NCBI GenBank assembly: GCA_029559035.1
Contig: JAKQCT010000074.1
Span: forward strand, 1-64,000
Origin: Acidobacteriota bacterium
GTDB taxonomy: Bacteria; Acidobacteriota; UBA4820
DNA length: 64,000 bases
Reading direction: 5' to 3'
A model generated the notes under the pieces. The model made no database searches, was not told the origin of the DNA, and saw only the letters and a program-made list of their open reading frames with translations. Shown here one piece after another: positions 1 through 10,519 of this stretch (positions are counted from its first letter, which is position 1; each line of letters opens with the position of its first letter). Made by a program: the position numbers and the translations under genes.

Positions 1-1
1 A

Positions 2-133
2 TTGCAGAAAGATCTTGATAAATGGCTCAGATCTTACAACAACGAACGCTCACATCAGGGGTATAGGAACCTTGGAAAAAGACCCGTTGACACCGTCAAT
101 GAATTCTTGCAAAATGTCCGTGCAGATGGTTAG
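2..133 (+). pseudogene. C-terminal fragment of an IS481/rve-type transposase
   Basis: An open frame enters from the left edge and ends at a TAG at 131-133. It encodes 43 residues, including the motif YNNERSHQGY followed by GKRPVDTV. This is the usual C-terminal end of the DDE integrase core in IS481/IS3-like transposases, where the conserved Glu helix is followed by an N-x-x-R-x-H-x-G motif. Only the tail is visible, so I cannot tell whether the copy is intact outside the window. The stop overlaps the end of the convergent AT-rich gene that follows, which suggests this edge is a small mobile-element scar. Confidence 0.7.
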
Positions 134-663
134 TCATACAATCCATTGGATTGTGGATATTTGTCGAAAAACACTCTTTCACCATATGGGTTAGCCAAGA
201 ATATCTGCTCATATTCTCCTTTGTTCATCAAGTGATATTTCTTATTGATGTTCAGTTTATCTTCCAAAACAAGTGTTTCTTGATTCCTTTTTTTATAATC
301 GGTTATTAATTGATCTGGTAATTTTTCTTCAACGGCAGTCCTATCCAAATATACGCTGTTCCTTCTTCTTCTTGGGTACCTATCTTCATAATCTTCCATC
401 GTAAAACCAAGGACAATCAAGAATGGTACACTTTCATCGGGCCGTTGCATATTTTTTAAAGCCCTGTTATAAAGATATGGGATTGCCGCTTCATACACTG
501 CATACTCTTCTTGAGATGCGGAATGGCTGCATTTCTTGGGTGGAGATTCTTCACCAAAGACAGATGGATATTTCAACGGTCTCTGAGGCCAATAAAGCCA
601 CCCAAGAAATAATGCTGCTGAAACGAGGATAATAATGAAACTTAGCAGTAAAATTTTTTTCAT
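130..663 (-). CDS. Hypothetical membrane-anchored protein, AT-rich
   Basis: I do not recognise this protein. Starting at the ATG at 663 it has 177 residues: a Lys-Lys N-terminus, one hydrophobic segment (about residues 4-22) that looks like a signal anchor or uncleaved signal peptide, then a charged soluble part rich in Tyr, Arg and Lys. A second in-frame ATG at 693 has an AGGA sequence six bases upstream and is possible, but it would put ten non-hydrophobic residues before the membrane segment. Base composition is clearly more AT-rich than the genes from spoVG onward. It lies beside a transposase remnant, so horizontal acquisition is likely. The function is unknown. Confidence 0.5.
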   Translation of the reverse strand: MKKILLLSFIIILVSAALFLGWLYWPQRPLKYPSVFGEESPPKKCSHSASQEEYAVYEAAIPYLYNRALKNMQRPDESVPFLIVLGFTMEDYEDRYPRRRRNSVYLDRTAVEEKLPDQLITDYKKRNQETLVLEDKLNINKKYHLMNKGEYEQIFLANPYGERVFFDKYPQSNGLYD

Positions 664-771
664 TCCAATATAACCCCTAGATGAAGGTCCCATTTTAAAT
701 CCTGAAAGCAGAATCAGTCAATTCAAATAAGCGGAGTATGCATGAAACTCAATCCCGGCGGCGGAGCCGCC

Positions 772-805
772 GACGCATAGACGCCAATGGGTCAGAGGCA
801 AGGAA
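772..805 (+). repeat. Dispersed repeat, copy 1 of 2 (34 bp)
   Basis: These 34 bases match 58770-58803 with only two differences. They follow a GC-rich palindromic stretch (752-772) between the AT-rich gene and the tRNA terminator. The second copy continues into a longer structured element, and this one diverges after base 805. Confidence 0.75.
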
Positions 806-829
806 TGTGAAAGGCCCCCGCTTCAGCAA

Positions 830-863
830 TAAAAAGAAAAAGGCTGGCAGGAGTTTGCCAGCC
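830..863 (-). terminator. Rho-independent terminator after tRNA-Phe
   Basis: On the minus strand an 8-bp perfect stem (GGCTGGCA/TGCCAGCC, 842-849 with 856-863) and a 6-base loop are followed by a T-rich tract (complement of 831-841). It lies 10 bases after the 3' end of the tRNA gene and would end transcription of tRNA-Phe and of read-through from spoVG. Confidence 0.9.
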
Positions 864-873
864 CTTCTATTCG

Positions 874-949
874 TGGTGCCCCCGGCCGGAATTGAACCAG
901 CGACGCAGGGATTTTCAGTCCCTCGCTCTACCGACTGAGCTACAGGGGC
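874..949 (-). tRNA. tRNA-Phe (anticodon GAA)
   Basis: The 76-base reverse complement folds as a full cloverleaf: acceptor GCCCCTG/CGGGGGC with one G-U pair, D arm with the GTCGGTAGAGC block, anticodon stem AGGGA/TCCCT around loop CTGAAAA, T arm with TTCAATT, discriminator A, and an encoded CCA end. The anticodon read from the loop is GAA, which gives Phe. It lies 57 bases downstream of spoVG on the same strand and is followed at once by a strong terminator. Confidence 0.96.
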
Positions 950-1006
950 GGGGTAAAGCGAATGCGTATGATACCCCCAAACGGAGGAAAAAATCAACCG
1001 CCCCGG

Positions 1007-1303
1007 TCAGTTGGCCTCTTCCTCCGGAGCGGGCTGCGGTTCCTGCGGGGATTCCAGGGCCTTCTTGTACTCGTCTAGCACGGCGTCTTCCATGTATTTC
1101 CTGAAATCGGTGTTCAAAGGATGAGCGATGTCGCGGAATTTCCCGTCCCTCTTCTTCTTGCTGGGCATGGAGAGAAAGAGCCCCTTGGGCCCTTCGATGA
1201 CCTTGATGTCCGTGATAACGAAGCATTCGTCGAAAATAACGGAGGCGTAAGCTTTCAGTTTGTCGCTCGTCACGGTCCTGATGCGCACTTCGGTGATCTT
1301 CAT
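1007..1303 (-). CDS. spoVG: SpoVG family regulator
   Basis: 98-residue SpoVG protein, a small nucleic-acid-binding regulator known from Bacillus, Staphylococcus, Borrelia and many other lineages. Recognisable family blocks are MKITEVRIR at the start, LKAYASVIFD, FVITDIKVIEG and GLFLSMPSKK, then FRDIAHPLN. The start is the ATG at 1303, which has an AAGGAGA ribosome site 7 bases upstream; a longer upstream frame is not needed. The ATG overlaps the ispE stop (ATGA), so the two are translationally coupled. The ispE-spoVG association is also known in Firmicutes, where purR and yabJ lie between them. The C-terminal tail is rich in Glu and Pro. Confidence 0.96.
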   Translation of the reverse strand: MKITEVRIRTVTSDKLKAYASVIFDECFVITDIKVIEGPKGLFLSMPSKKKRDGKFRDIAHPLNTDFRKYMEDAVLDEYKKALESPQEPQPAPEEEAN

Positions 1304-2211
1304 CTGAGATTCTCCTTCTTGGAAGTCGGTGTGATGGAACGGAAAAACCCCCCTCTGTCGAGAGTAGGAACTATTGCCCACCTTTCGGAACGCTGAGAAA
1401 TTTTTTCGTGTATTGACTTGGCTTCGTCAAGGCTCCGCGTGTAAGCGAACCAAGACGATCCGGAGCCGGACAGCATGACCTTCCGCGCCCCGGCCTCAAG
1501 GAGGCGGTCCCTGTAAAGGAGTATCCCGTTGTCGCTTTCGAGGACTGTGCTGTCAAATCGGTTCAATAGATCATCCTCCGTGAAACTCCCCTCCGCTACT
1601 TTCGCGGCGGCAACCATCATTCTACGGGCAGATGCCCCCCCTGTCAACTGCGTGCCCGCTCTGGCGTAGGCTTCCCGGGTGGAGACGCCCTCTTCGGGGA
1701 AACCCAGGACCAGCCATGCGGGAGGAGCGTCCGGAAGAGGGTAGACCTCTTCGCCTCTGCCTACCCCGGCGGCAGTCCCCCCGGTGAGAAAGAAGGGAAG
1801 ATCGCTCCCTATCTCCGCGGCTATCGCGAGAAGTTCCTCCGGAGGAAGGCCGAGTTCCCAGATGATGTTCAGCGCGTAGAGAGCGCAGGCCCCGTCGGAG
1901 CTTCCGCCTCCCATCCCGCCTTTTTGCGGGATCCTTTTCTCGATGAAGATCTCTATCCCCTTTTTTTGCTTCGAACTTTCCAGAAGCGCGTTCGCCGCCT
2001 TGAAGACGGTGTTCGCTGAGTCCAGCGGAAGGGAAGGGTCGTCCGAAGAGAGGAATACACCCTTGGGGATTATCGTGAAACGGAGGGTGTCGAACAACGC
2101 TATCGACTGGAAGATGGTCCTTATCTCGTGATAGCCGTCCTCCCTTTTTCGGAGTATGTCCAGGAACAGGTTTATCTTGGCGGGAGCTTTCGAGCAGTAA
2201 TATTCCGGCAT
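1300..2211 (-). CDS. ispE: 4-diphosphocytidyl-2-C-methyl-D-erythritol kinase
   Basis: 303-residue GHMP kinase that phosphorylates CDP-methylerythritol in the MEP isoprenoid pathway. Visible family signatures are APAKINLFLDI near the N-terminus (substrate-binding Lys and Asn), the ATP-binding glycine loop IPQKGGMGGGSSDGA at about residues 90-105, GSDLPFF in the middle and MLSGSGSSWFA near the C-terminus. I chose the ATG at 2211 over the GTG at 2223 because the GTG would sit directly on the GGAG ribosome site and overlap the kinase stop. It lies in a run of overlapping genes between the Ser/Thr kinase and spoVG. Confidence 0.95.
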   Translation of the reverse strand: MPEYYCSKAPAKINLFLDILRKREDGYHEIRTIFQSIALFDTLRFTIIPKGVFLSSDDPSLPLDSANTVFKAANALLESSKQKKGIEIFIEKRIPQKGGMGGGSSDGACALYALNIIWELGLPPEELLAIAAEIGSDLPFFLTGGTAAGVGRGEEVYPLPDAPPAWLVLGFPEEGVSTREAYARAGTQLTGGASARRMMVAAAKVAEGSFTEDDLLNRFDSTVLESDNGILLYRDRLLEAGARKVMLSGSGSSWFAYTRSLDEAKSIHEKISQRSERWAIVPTLDRGGFFRSITPTSKKENLR

Positions 2212-2215
2212 AAGG

Positions 2216-3802
2216 TCAATCACTCCAGGTAAAAATCAGCTTTTTGGACAGCTTCTGTATCCGTACCTTCAGAGTGGTAGTTTTTCCGGCTATGAACTCG
2301 TGATCTTCTTCCGCGGTAGTGTCGACGCCCATGAGTTCGGTCCTGAGGTTCACCTTGACTTTGTGAACGCCTGCAGGCATTTCCACGGTGATGTTCCATA
2401 TGTTGTCCTGCAAAAGCCCTTTTTCGATCTTCTGTGTCTTGACGGGCTTGCCGTCTATGGTCAGGGAAACTTCTCCTTTTTTCGTCGCTCCCAGGTCGAA
2501 AGAAAGGGTCATCCTCGCCTTTTTTATAGCCTGAGGCTTGGGAGTATCAGGCTGCGGAGGCTGCACTTGCGGCTGAGGCTGCGGCCTCTGCTTCCTCGGG
2601 GTTTTCGGTTTCTGGTCCTGTCCCGCTGGAGGCTGCTCCGCGGAGGGGGGTTGTTCCGCGGTTTCGCCTGCCGGCGGCATTCCCGGGAAGAGCGGCGTAG
2701 GCTTATCCGCCTGTTCCCTGCTCCTTTCGATGTCGGCCGTGCTGTTCACGATGGGAGGTTCGTTCTCCCCCCCCGCTTTTCCATGGAAGAAAAGGTAATA
2801 GACGACGCTGCCCGCGCCGATGAAAACGAATAGAAGGACGACGCCCAGGACCAAAGCGGGCCGTGACGATCTCTCTTGCGGCGCCTTCGACTTCGGGACG
2901 TGTTTCTCTTCCAGCGGCGCGGCTGTCTTTTCGACGAGGTCCTGCGCGTAAGGAGGTAGGGCGCCGGCAAGGTACGCTTCGAGGTCCGCGACCAATTCCG
3001 ACGCGCTCGAGTATCTCTCCTCGGGGTTCTTCCTGAGCATCTTTTTTACTATCGCCCACGCCTCTTTCGTCACTTCCGGATCGAGCTCCCGGATATCCTT
3101 CGGCTCCTCGCTGACGATCTTGTGCAGGACCGTGGTGATCTCATCGCCGTCGAACGGCTTGCATCCGGTTATCATCTCGAATGCTACCGCCCCGAGTGAG
3201 AAGATATCGCACCTGCTGTCCACGGCCCTTCCCTGGACCTGCTCCGGGGACATGTAGGCCGGCGTGCCGAGGAACTGCCCCTCCCTCGTGAGCTCCGACG
3301 TGGGGACCTTCGCGATGCCGAAATCCATCAGCTTGGCGCGGCCGTCCTTGGTCTGGATTATGTTGCCCGGCTTTATATCCCGGTGGACCACGTTCGCGTT
3401 GTGAGCGTATTCCAGGGACGAGGCGACCTCTTTGAGCATGGGGAAGAGCTGGTCGGGCGTAAGCTTTTTCCCGCTCTTTATCATGTGGTTCCAGGTCTCG
3501 CCTTCGATGTACTCCATCGCTATGAACGGCGGCCTCCCGGGGCCTCCCTCGTCGGCCTCGTATATCGTTACGATGTTGGGGTGGCTCATCACGCCCGCAG
3601 CGCGGGCTTCCCTGAGGAACCTTTCCCTGAACTCCCTGAGCTTGTCCTCTTCAAGGCCCTGCGACAGATAGATGCACTTTACCGCAACGTTTCTGCCTAT
3701 GGTCGGGTCCTTGGCGAGATAGACGACGCCCATGGCCCCTTTCCCCAGGACTTTCTCGAGCTGATACTTGCCTACGTACCTCTTGGAGCCGTTGTCCGTC
3801 AT
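2216..3802 (-). CDS. Membrane Ser/Thr protein kinase (PknB type)
   Basis: 528 residues. The N-terminal Hanks-type kinase domain (about 10-280) has the glycine loop GKGAMG (20-25), ATP lysine K42, catalytic HRDIKPGN (D142), DFG (160-162) and the activation-segment ending GTPAYMSPEQ, so it should be active. A hydrophobic segment at about 316-340 is followed by a Pro/Gln-rich linker and a roughly 100-residue C-terminal beta-rich domain, predicted outside the inner membrane. PASTA repeats are not seen. The ATG overlaps the stop of the upstream deacetylase gene (ATGA). Its place in a murein-remodelling cluster suggests that it senses or controls wall metabolism, which is inference. Confidence 0.93.
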   Translation of the reverse strand: MTDNGSKRYVGKYQLEKVLGKGAMGVVYLAKDPTIGRNVAVKCIYLSQGLEEDKLREFRERFLREARAAGVMSHPNIVTIYEADEGGPGRPPFIAMEYIEGETWNHMIKSGKKLTPDQLFPMLKEVASSLEYAHNANVVHRDIKPGNIIQTKDGRAKLMDFGIAKVPTSELTREGQFLGTPAYMSPEQVQGRAVDSRCDIFSLGAVAFEMITGCKPFDGDEITTVLHKIVSEEPKDIRELDPEVTKEAWAIVKKMLRKNPEERYSSASELVADLEAYLAGALPPYAQDLVEKTAAPLEEKHVPKSKAPQERSSRPALVLGVVLLFVFIGAGSVVYYLFFHGKAGGENEPPIVNSTADIERSREQADKPTPLFPGMPPAGETAEQPPSAEQPPAGQDQKPKTPRKQRPQPQPQVQPPQPDTPKPQAIKKARMTLSFDLGATKKGEVSLTIDGKPVKTQKIEKGLLQDNIWNITVEMPAGVHKVKVNLRTELMGVDTTAEEDHEFIAGKTTTLKVRIQKLSKKLIFTWSD

Positions 3803-4857
3803 TCGACTGCTTCCCTCAGAGGGATGAACTCGATCTCCCTTCCCTGCCAGTAGGGGATCCTTTTCGAGAGCACTTTGATGGTCGCCGGACGGAGATGGCC
3901 GATCCCCACGGCTTTCTTTTCGTTCATGCCAGCCAGCGCAAGTTCATCCATCTTCAATAGAATACCACTTTCGATACTCTCGTCGTCAAGGAATACTTTT
4001 CTTTCCGCGGACCTGACCCCGCTTTTTTTCGAAACCGCGAAGGCTTCGGTCAGAGGCGTGGTCCTGCTGTCAAGGAAAAAGAGCTTTCTTCTTCTGAGCT
4101 CATCCATAACATATGACATCAGCACCGGGTCTTTCGTGGCGCGCGATCCTGTATGGTTGTTGAGCCCTTCGGCGTGGGGTACCGATGCGAACTGAAGGTC
4201 CAGAGTCCCGGCAACCTGCCTCCTGGTCATTCCCACACTGATGCAATCCCTGCACTTGGCGGGGTCCTCGGCCTGCATGGGCGAATGGAGTATCACTCCG
4301 AACCCCTCGGCGTGAAGCAGTTCGGCACTTTCCCTTGAATAGGGCTGGAAGGGGATGACAGCGAAGGTTACCGACCCGGGAAGGACGCGGAGCGCTTCTT
4401 TCAGCAGTTCCATGTTGCTTCCTACGTCGTCGATGACTATGGATACTCTTCCGGCGGCCTTTCCCTGTCCGCGGGCCGCCGTAACCGGGACAGGCTTCTG
4501 CGGAACGGGCTGAGACGAAACCGCAGGCTCAGGTTTTTTTTCAGTTTCGGGAACAGGCTTCGCCGGGGGTTCTTCCTTTTTGACCGGCTTTTCGGCGGCT
4601 TTTGCCTTCCTGGATGGTTCCATGTCCGGTTTTTTTTCTTCGTTCTTCCGGATCTCCCTCCCCGAATCCCCGACATTCTCTAGAACCGGCCGGGGGGGCT
4701 CAGGGCTGCTCAGGAGCACCGAAGCGGTCCGCCATACGACAAAAACTGCAAGCAGGCCGGCTATTGTCAGCATCGGCAGCTTTTTTTTGAGCGAGCTCTT
4801 TTTCATTCGCCGGGGAGCGGGTTTTCTCTGCGGCCTTTTCTTCTCGGGCACTGCCAT
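3799..4857 (-). CDS. Divergent polysaccharide deacetylase family protein (YibQ-like)
   Basis: 352 residues. A short basic N-terminus and one transmembrane segment (about 30-48) are followed by a Lys/Pro/Glu-rich linker (to about 135) and then the divergent polysaccharide deacetylase domain (DUF610/YibQ fold). Visible signatures are RVSIVIDDVG, FAVIPFQPYS, GFGVILHSPMQ and GLNNHTGS, followed by FFLDSRTT. In many diderms this family is encoded next to an EnvC-like activator and a CtpA-like protease, as here. The biochemical activity of the family is not well defined. The stop overlaps the kinase start; the gene begins one base after the S41-like gene. Confidence 0.88.
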   Translation of the reverse strand: MAVPEKKRPQRKPAPRRMKKSSLKKKLPMLTIAGLLAVFVVWRTASVLLSSPEPPRPVLENVGDSGREIRKNEEKKPDMEPSRKAKAAEKPVKKEEPPAKPVPETEKKPEPAVSSQPVPQKPVPVTAARGQGKAAGRVSIVIDDVGSNMELLKEALRVLPGSVTFAVIPFQPYSRESAELLHAEGFGVILHSPMQAEDPAKCRDCISVGMTRRQVAGTLDLQFASVPHAEGLNNHTGSRATKDPVLMSYVMDELRRRKLFFLDSRTTPLTEAFAVSKKSGVRSAERKVFLDDESIESGILLKMDELALAGMNEKKAVGIGHLRPATIKVLSKRIPYWQGREIEFIPLREAVE

Positions 4858-4858
4858 A

Positions 4859-5938
4859 TTATTCTTTGGCTGGATCTTTCGTGAGCGCCTTCATATAGTA
4901 ATCGTCTTTCCGGCTGTTATCTGAAATGTCGAAGGTTTTGTCGGGCTTAAGAGGATTGTCCTTGATCTCTTTCCCCTCCCCGTCAAGAAAGTAGCCCGTG
5001 AGTATCACGAGCGCGTCGCCGTTCTTGAGCGTTACCTTCTCGTGCATGGCGCAGAACCCGTAGGTCTCCCCGCCGATCAGATATCCGCCCGAGGACTTCG
5101 CGGCGAGCGCAAGGAGTTCCCCTCCCCGGGCCGTCGTGTTGTCGATGACGACCGTCACTTTCTTGCCTGAAGCCGCTCCTTCTCCCGAGTAACTTATATC
5201 CCTCATGCCGTTTTTCGTCGAGAGCTTCAGCGTCCCTTTCCCGAAAAGCATGCCGGCAACTGCCACTGCCCTTTCCTCGTCCGCCGAGGCGCAGCCTCTC
5301 AGGTCAATGACGAGCCTTCCCCTTGTTCCCGATATTTTATCAAGGAGGGTCTTTTCGATCTCCGCTTCCAGGCACGGGATCTCTACGGCGGCGCCCTTTT
5401 CCTTCAATTCGTGGAAAACAGGAGGAACTGGCTTCCTGATCGCGAGCTTCTTCTCGTAAGGCTTGAAAGTATCCTTCTTGATGAAGCCGCAGGAGACCTG
5501 TTCCCCTTCCTTTCCCTTCATTGCCGAGATCAGTTGCGGAAAGTTCATGTCGAAGACGCTTTTCCCGTTGATGAACCTTAACAGGTCGCCCTGTTCTATT
5601 TCCCCGTCCTCTCCGAGGAATGGGGCTATGACGCTGGCGAACCCTCCGTCCTTGGTGATGTAGAGGGGAAGGTAGCAGCGGTTCTTCTCGGCGGCTTCTG
5701 CCTCTTCCAGCTTGCTCCCGGGGATATAGCCGCACTCCGGTCCGGTGGCCCCCGCGAGGCCCTGGAGAGCGCCAGCAAGCAGCTGTTCCGGGGTTTTCGG
5801 CTCCACGTATGTATCAAGGATGAGCGAGTAAACGTCTTTGAAAAGATTCCAGTTCTCCGAGGTCGCCGCAGGTTCGCCCGGCGCCGCCGCGACGCACGGG
5901 ATGATAAAAAGAAGCGCCAGCCAGAAGATCCGTCTCAT
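4859..5938 (-). CDS. S41 (CtpA-like) protease homologue, probably catalytically dead
   Basis: 359 residues with a signal peptide (about 1-19), an N-terminal helical region, a PDZ-like part (GDLLRFINGKSVFDM at about 112-126) and a C-terminal S41 fold with RLVIDLRGCAS. In active carboxy-terminal proteases the Ser sits in an SASASE motif and the Lys in a TFGKG motif about 25 residues later. Here the matching stretches are TTARGGE (268-274) and TYGFC (292-296), so Thr269 and Phe295 replace Ser and Lys. I infer a periplasmic pseudoprotease, perhaps a scaffold. It lies between the EnvC-like and YibQ-like genes, the position of CtpA in this conserved cluster. Confidence 0.85.
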   Translation of the reverse strand: MRRIFWLALLFIIPCVAAAPGEPAATSENWNLFKDVYSLILDTYVEPKTPEQLLAGALQGLAGATGPECGYIPGSKLEEAEAAEKNRCYLPLYITKDGGFASVIAPFLGEDGEIEQGDLLRFINGKSVFDMNFPQLISAMKGKEGEQVSCGFIKKDTFKPYEKKLAIRKPVPPVFHELKEKGAAVEIPCLEAEIEKTLLDKISGTRGRLVIDLRGCASADEERAVAVAGMLFGKGTLKLSTKNGMRDISYSGEGAASGKKVTVVIDNTTARGGELLALAAKSSGGYLIGGETYGFCAMHEKVTLKNGDALVILTGYFLDGEGKEIKDNPLKPDKTFDISDNSRKDDYYMKALTKDPAKE

Positions 5939-8433
<2,495 letters not shown>

Positions 8434-9024
8434 TCAGACCCGCTCTCCGCCCTGCGCGCGTTCTTCGGCGACAGCGGCGATTATGTGAAGCACTATCGAA
8501 TGATACTCCTGGATCCTGGGGGTCTCTTTCGCTGGAAACACGATGGCCAGCTGGGCTTCCCTGGCGGCGTCCCCGCCGTCGCCGCCCGTCAGCGCGATGG
8601 TCCTCAATCCGGAGGCTGCCGCGGTTTTTAGCGCGGCGATGACGTTCGGCGAATTGCCGGACGTGGAGATGCCGATGAAAACGTCGCCTTCTCTTCCCAG
8701 AGCTTCTATCTGCCTCGAAAAGACCGAGACGAATCCGTAATCGTTCCCGATGGCAGTGAGGGCCGAAGTATCGGTCGTGAGCGCGACCGCCGCCAGCCCC
8801 TTTCTTTCCCTCCTGTACCGCCCGACCAGCTCCGCCGCGAAGTGCTGGGCGTCGGCGGCGCTTCCCCCGTTCCCCGCCAGCAGAACCTTGCCGCCGAGAT
8901 CGAGCGCCGCAGTTATCATCCGGCAGGCCTCTTCCAGGGATCCCCTGTCGGAATCGAGGGATCTCCTGACGATGTCGAGGTTCGCGGCGGCTGCCTCCAA
9001 CTCTTTTTTCAAAAGGCTGTCCAT
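8434..9024 (-). CDS. gmhA: Sedoheptulose-7-phosphate isomerase
   Basis: 196-residue SIS-domain protein of the GmhA/DiaA family. Visible motifs are LLAGNGGSAADAQHFAAE (phosphate-binding loop), ALTTDTSALTAIGNDYG, the second SIS motif GISTSGNSPNV and the C-terminal block IQEYHSIVLHIIA. GmhA makes D-glycero-D-manno-heptose 7-phosphate for LPS core heptose, which supports a diderm cell. DiaA, a DNA-replication factor, belongs to the same family, but the sequence reads as standard GmhA. It is the first gene of the minus operon; its start is 57 bases from the divergent aroDE start. Confidence 0.9.
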   Translation of the reverse strand: MDSLLKKELEAAAANLDIVRRSLDSDRGSLEEACRMITAALDLGGKVLLAGNGGSAADAQHFAAELVGRYRRERKGLAAVALTTDTSALTAIGNDYGFVSVFSRQIEALGREGDVFIGISTSGNSPNVIAALKTAAASGLRTIALTGGDGGDAAREAQLAIVFPAKETPRIQEYHSIVLHIIAAVAEERAQGGERV

Positions 9025-9045
9025 GGGACCTCCGAACTTGTGATT

Positions 9046-9074
9046 TTATCAGATTTGCGATGGTGGGGTAAAAT
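9046..9074 (+). promoter_or_regulatory. Likely promoter of aroDE giving a leaderless mRNA
   Basis: A -35-like TTATCA (9046-9051), a 17-base spacer and a -10-like TAAAAT (9069-9074) end just six bases before the aroDE ATG at 9081. Transcription should begin at or near the ATG. No Shine-Dalgarno sequence is visible. Confidence 0.5.
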
Positions 9075-9080
9075 GATCCC

Positions 9081-10475
9081 ATGAGCGGTTTCGGAAGAAT
9101 CGTTTCGACCGTGAGCGTCGAGTCCCCCCTCCTGGCTTCGGAAGAGACCGCGGCGTCCATCCGTTCGGGCGCCGACAGGGCGGAGATAAGGATAGACGCG
9201 TTCGCCGACCCCGTGAACGCTTCTTCCCTCACAGGGCTGGCCGGGAAACTCCCCCTTGTTTTCAGCGGGAACAGGGTCTCGCTCGCCCCGGGAGAAGAGA
9301 TAATACTCAGGGAAGCTTCCTCGCGGGGAGCGTGGATAGACATCCCTTTCGAAGAAGGGCGACCCCTCCCCGCCTGGGTTGACAGGAACAGGACGGTCCT
9401 GTCCTGCCACAGACGCCTGGAAAGCTTCAGCGAACTCAGATCCCTTTTTTCATCGATGAAGGAGAGTGCGCGCATTGTCAAGATCGTTTGTCCGGTGCGC
9501 GACATCGGGGAGGCGGCGGGATTCACCGAATGGACCCGTGAACTTGACAGTGCAGGTTCGCTGATCGCATTTCCTTCTGGAATCGAAAGCGGCCCGGCGC
9601 GCCTCATAGCGCTCGCGTCGGGATCCGCTGCGGTCTACGCCGCTTCCCCGGGATCCCCGCCTGCCGCGGAAGGACAGATGAAGCTGGGAGAACTTATGCG
9701 TTTCGATCCCGTCGGAATTACCGGAGACACGAGCTTCTACGGACTGCTCGGCCATCCCCTGGAATTCTCCCTGAGCCCCGGCCTCTGGAACTCCTGGTTC
9801 AGGCGGCTGGGAATGAATTCGCGGTTCCTGCTTTTCCCGTCTTCATCTCCCGAAGCCGCGCTCGAAGCTTTCTCGATGTGGAGCGTCCCGGGATTCGGGG
9901 TCACCGCGCCTTTCAAGGAAAAGATAATGGGGAGGCTCGACTCTATCTGCAACACGGCGAAGAGATGCGGCGCGGTGAACACGGTGAAATCCGATGGCGG
10001 GAAACTTCTGGGCGCCAACACCGATGTTTACGGTATAAGAAGGTCCCTGTCGGGCATTAATAAAGGCCTGAGGGTGCTTATTCTGGGAAGCGGGGGGGCG
10101 GCGAGGGCAGCCCTTTCCGTCATGAAAAACAGCCATCGCGCATTACTTTCCGCAAGGTCACCGGAAAAAGGAAGAAGAACCGCCGATGAATTCGGAGCGG
10201 TTTTCGTGGAATGGGGAAGAAAACACGAGGGGGTTTACGACATGGTGATCAACGCCACCTCCTGCGGAGCCGACGGGAAGGAGATGCCCTGGGAGCGGGA
10301 CCGTCGCCTGGGAGCGAAGGTACTCTTCGAGATGGTCACCCGCGGGGAAAGGACGCCCCTCGAAAGAAAAGCCGAGAAGGAAGGCCTCTCGGTCATACCG
10401 GGCGCGACGATGCTGGCCCACCAGGCGCGGCTCCAGTTCAGGATGCTGACCGGCGTCAAGCCGCCGAAGGAATGA
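9081..10475 (+). CDS. aroDE: Bifunctional 3-dehydroquinate dehydratase / shikimate dehydrogenase
   Basis: 464 residues, a fusion of two shikimate-pathway steps. The N-terminal part (about 1-210) is a divergent type I dehydroquinate dehydratase; it keeps the SCH catalytic-His context and the VKI Schiff-base Lys. The C-terminal part (about 215-464) is AroE: GLLGHPLEFSLSP (substrate site), FGVTAPFKEK (catalytic Lys), GAVNTV, GANTDVYG, the NADP-binding loop LGSGGAARAA and a late TMLAHQA block. Fusions of this order are common in plants and chlamydiae and occur in other bacteria. A leaderless start is likely (see the promoter entry). The superoxide dismutase gene follows after 44 bases. Confidence 0.93.
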   Translation: MSGFGRIVSTVSVESPLLASEETAASIRSGADRAEIRIDAFADPVNASSLTGLAGKLPLVFSGNRVSLAPGEEIILREASSRGAWIDIPFEEGRPLPAWVDRNRTVLSCHRRLESFSELRSLFSSMKESARIVKIVCPVRDIGEAAGFTEWTRELDSAGSLIAFPSGIESGPARLIALASGSAAVYAASPGSPPAAEGQMKLGELMRFDPVGITGDTSFYGLLGHPLEFSLSPGLWNSWFRRLGMNSRFLLFPSSSPEAALEAFSMWSVPGFGVTAPFKEKIMGRLDSICNTAKRCGAVNTVKSDGGKLLGANTDVYGIRRSLSGINKGLRVLILGSGGAARAALSVMKNSHRALLSARSPEKGRRTADEFGAVFVEWGRKHEGVYDMVINATSCGADGKEMPWERDRRLGAKVLFEMVTRGERTPLERKAEKEGLSVIPGATMLAHQARLQFRMLTGVKPPKE

Positions 10476-10519
10476 ATAAGGTTCTGATCGCGTTTTAATT
10501 TCTTTGAAAGGAGGAAGTT

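Noticed and set aside
2209-2223. GTG at 2223 as the ispE start
   Set aside because: It sits directly on the GGAG ribosome site and overlaps the kinase stop; the ATG at 2211 has better spacing and matches family length.
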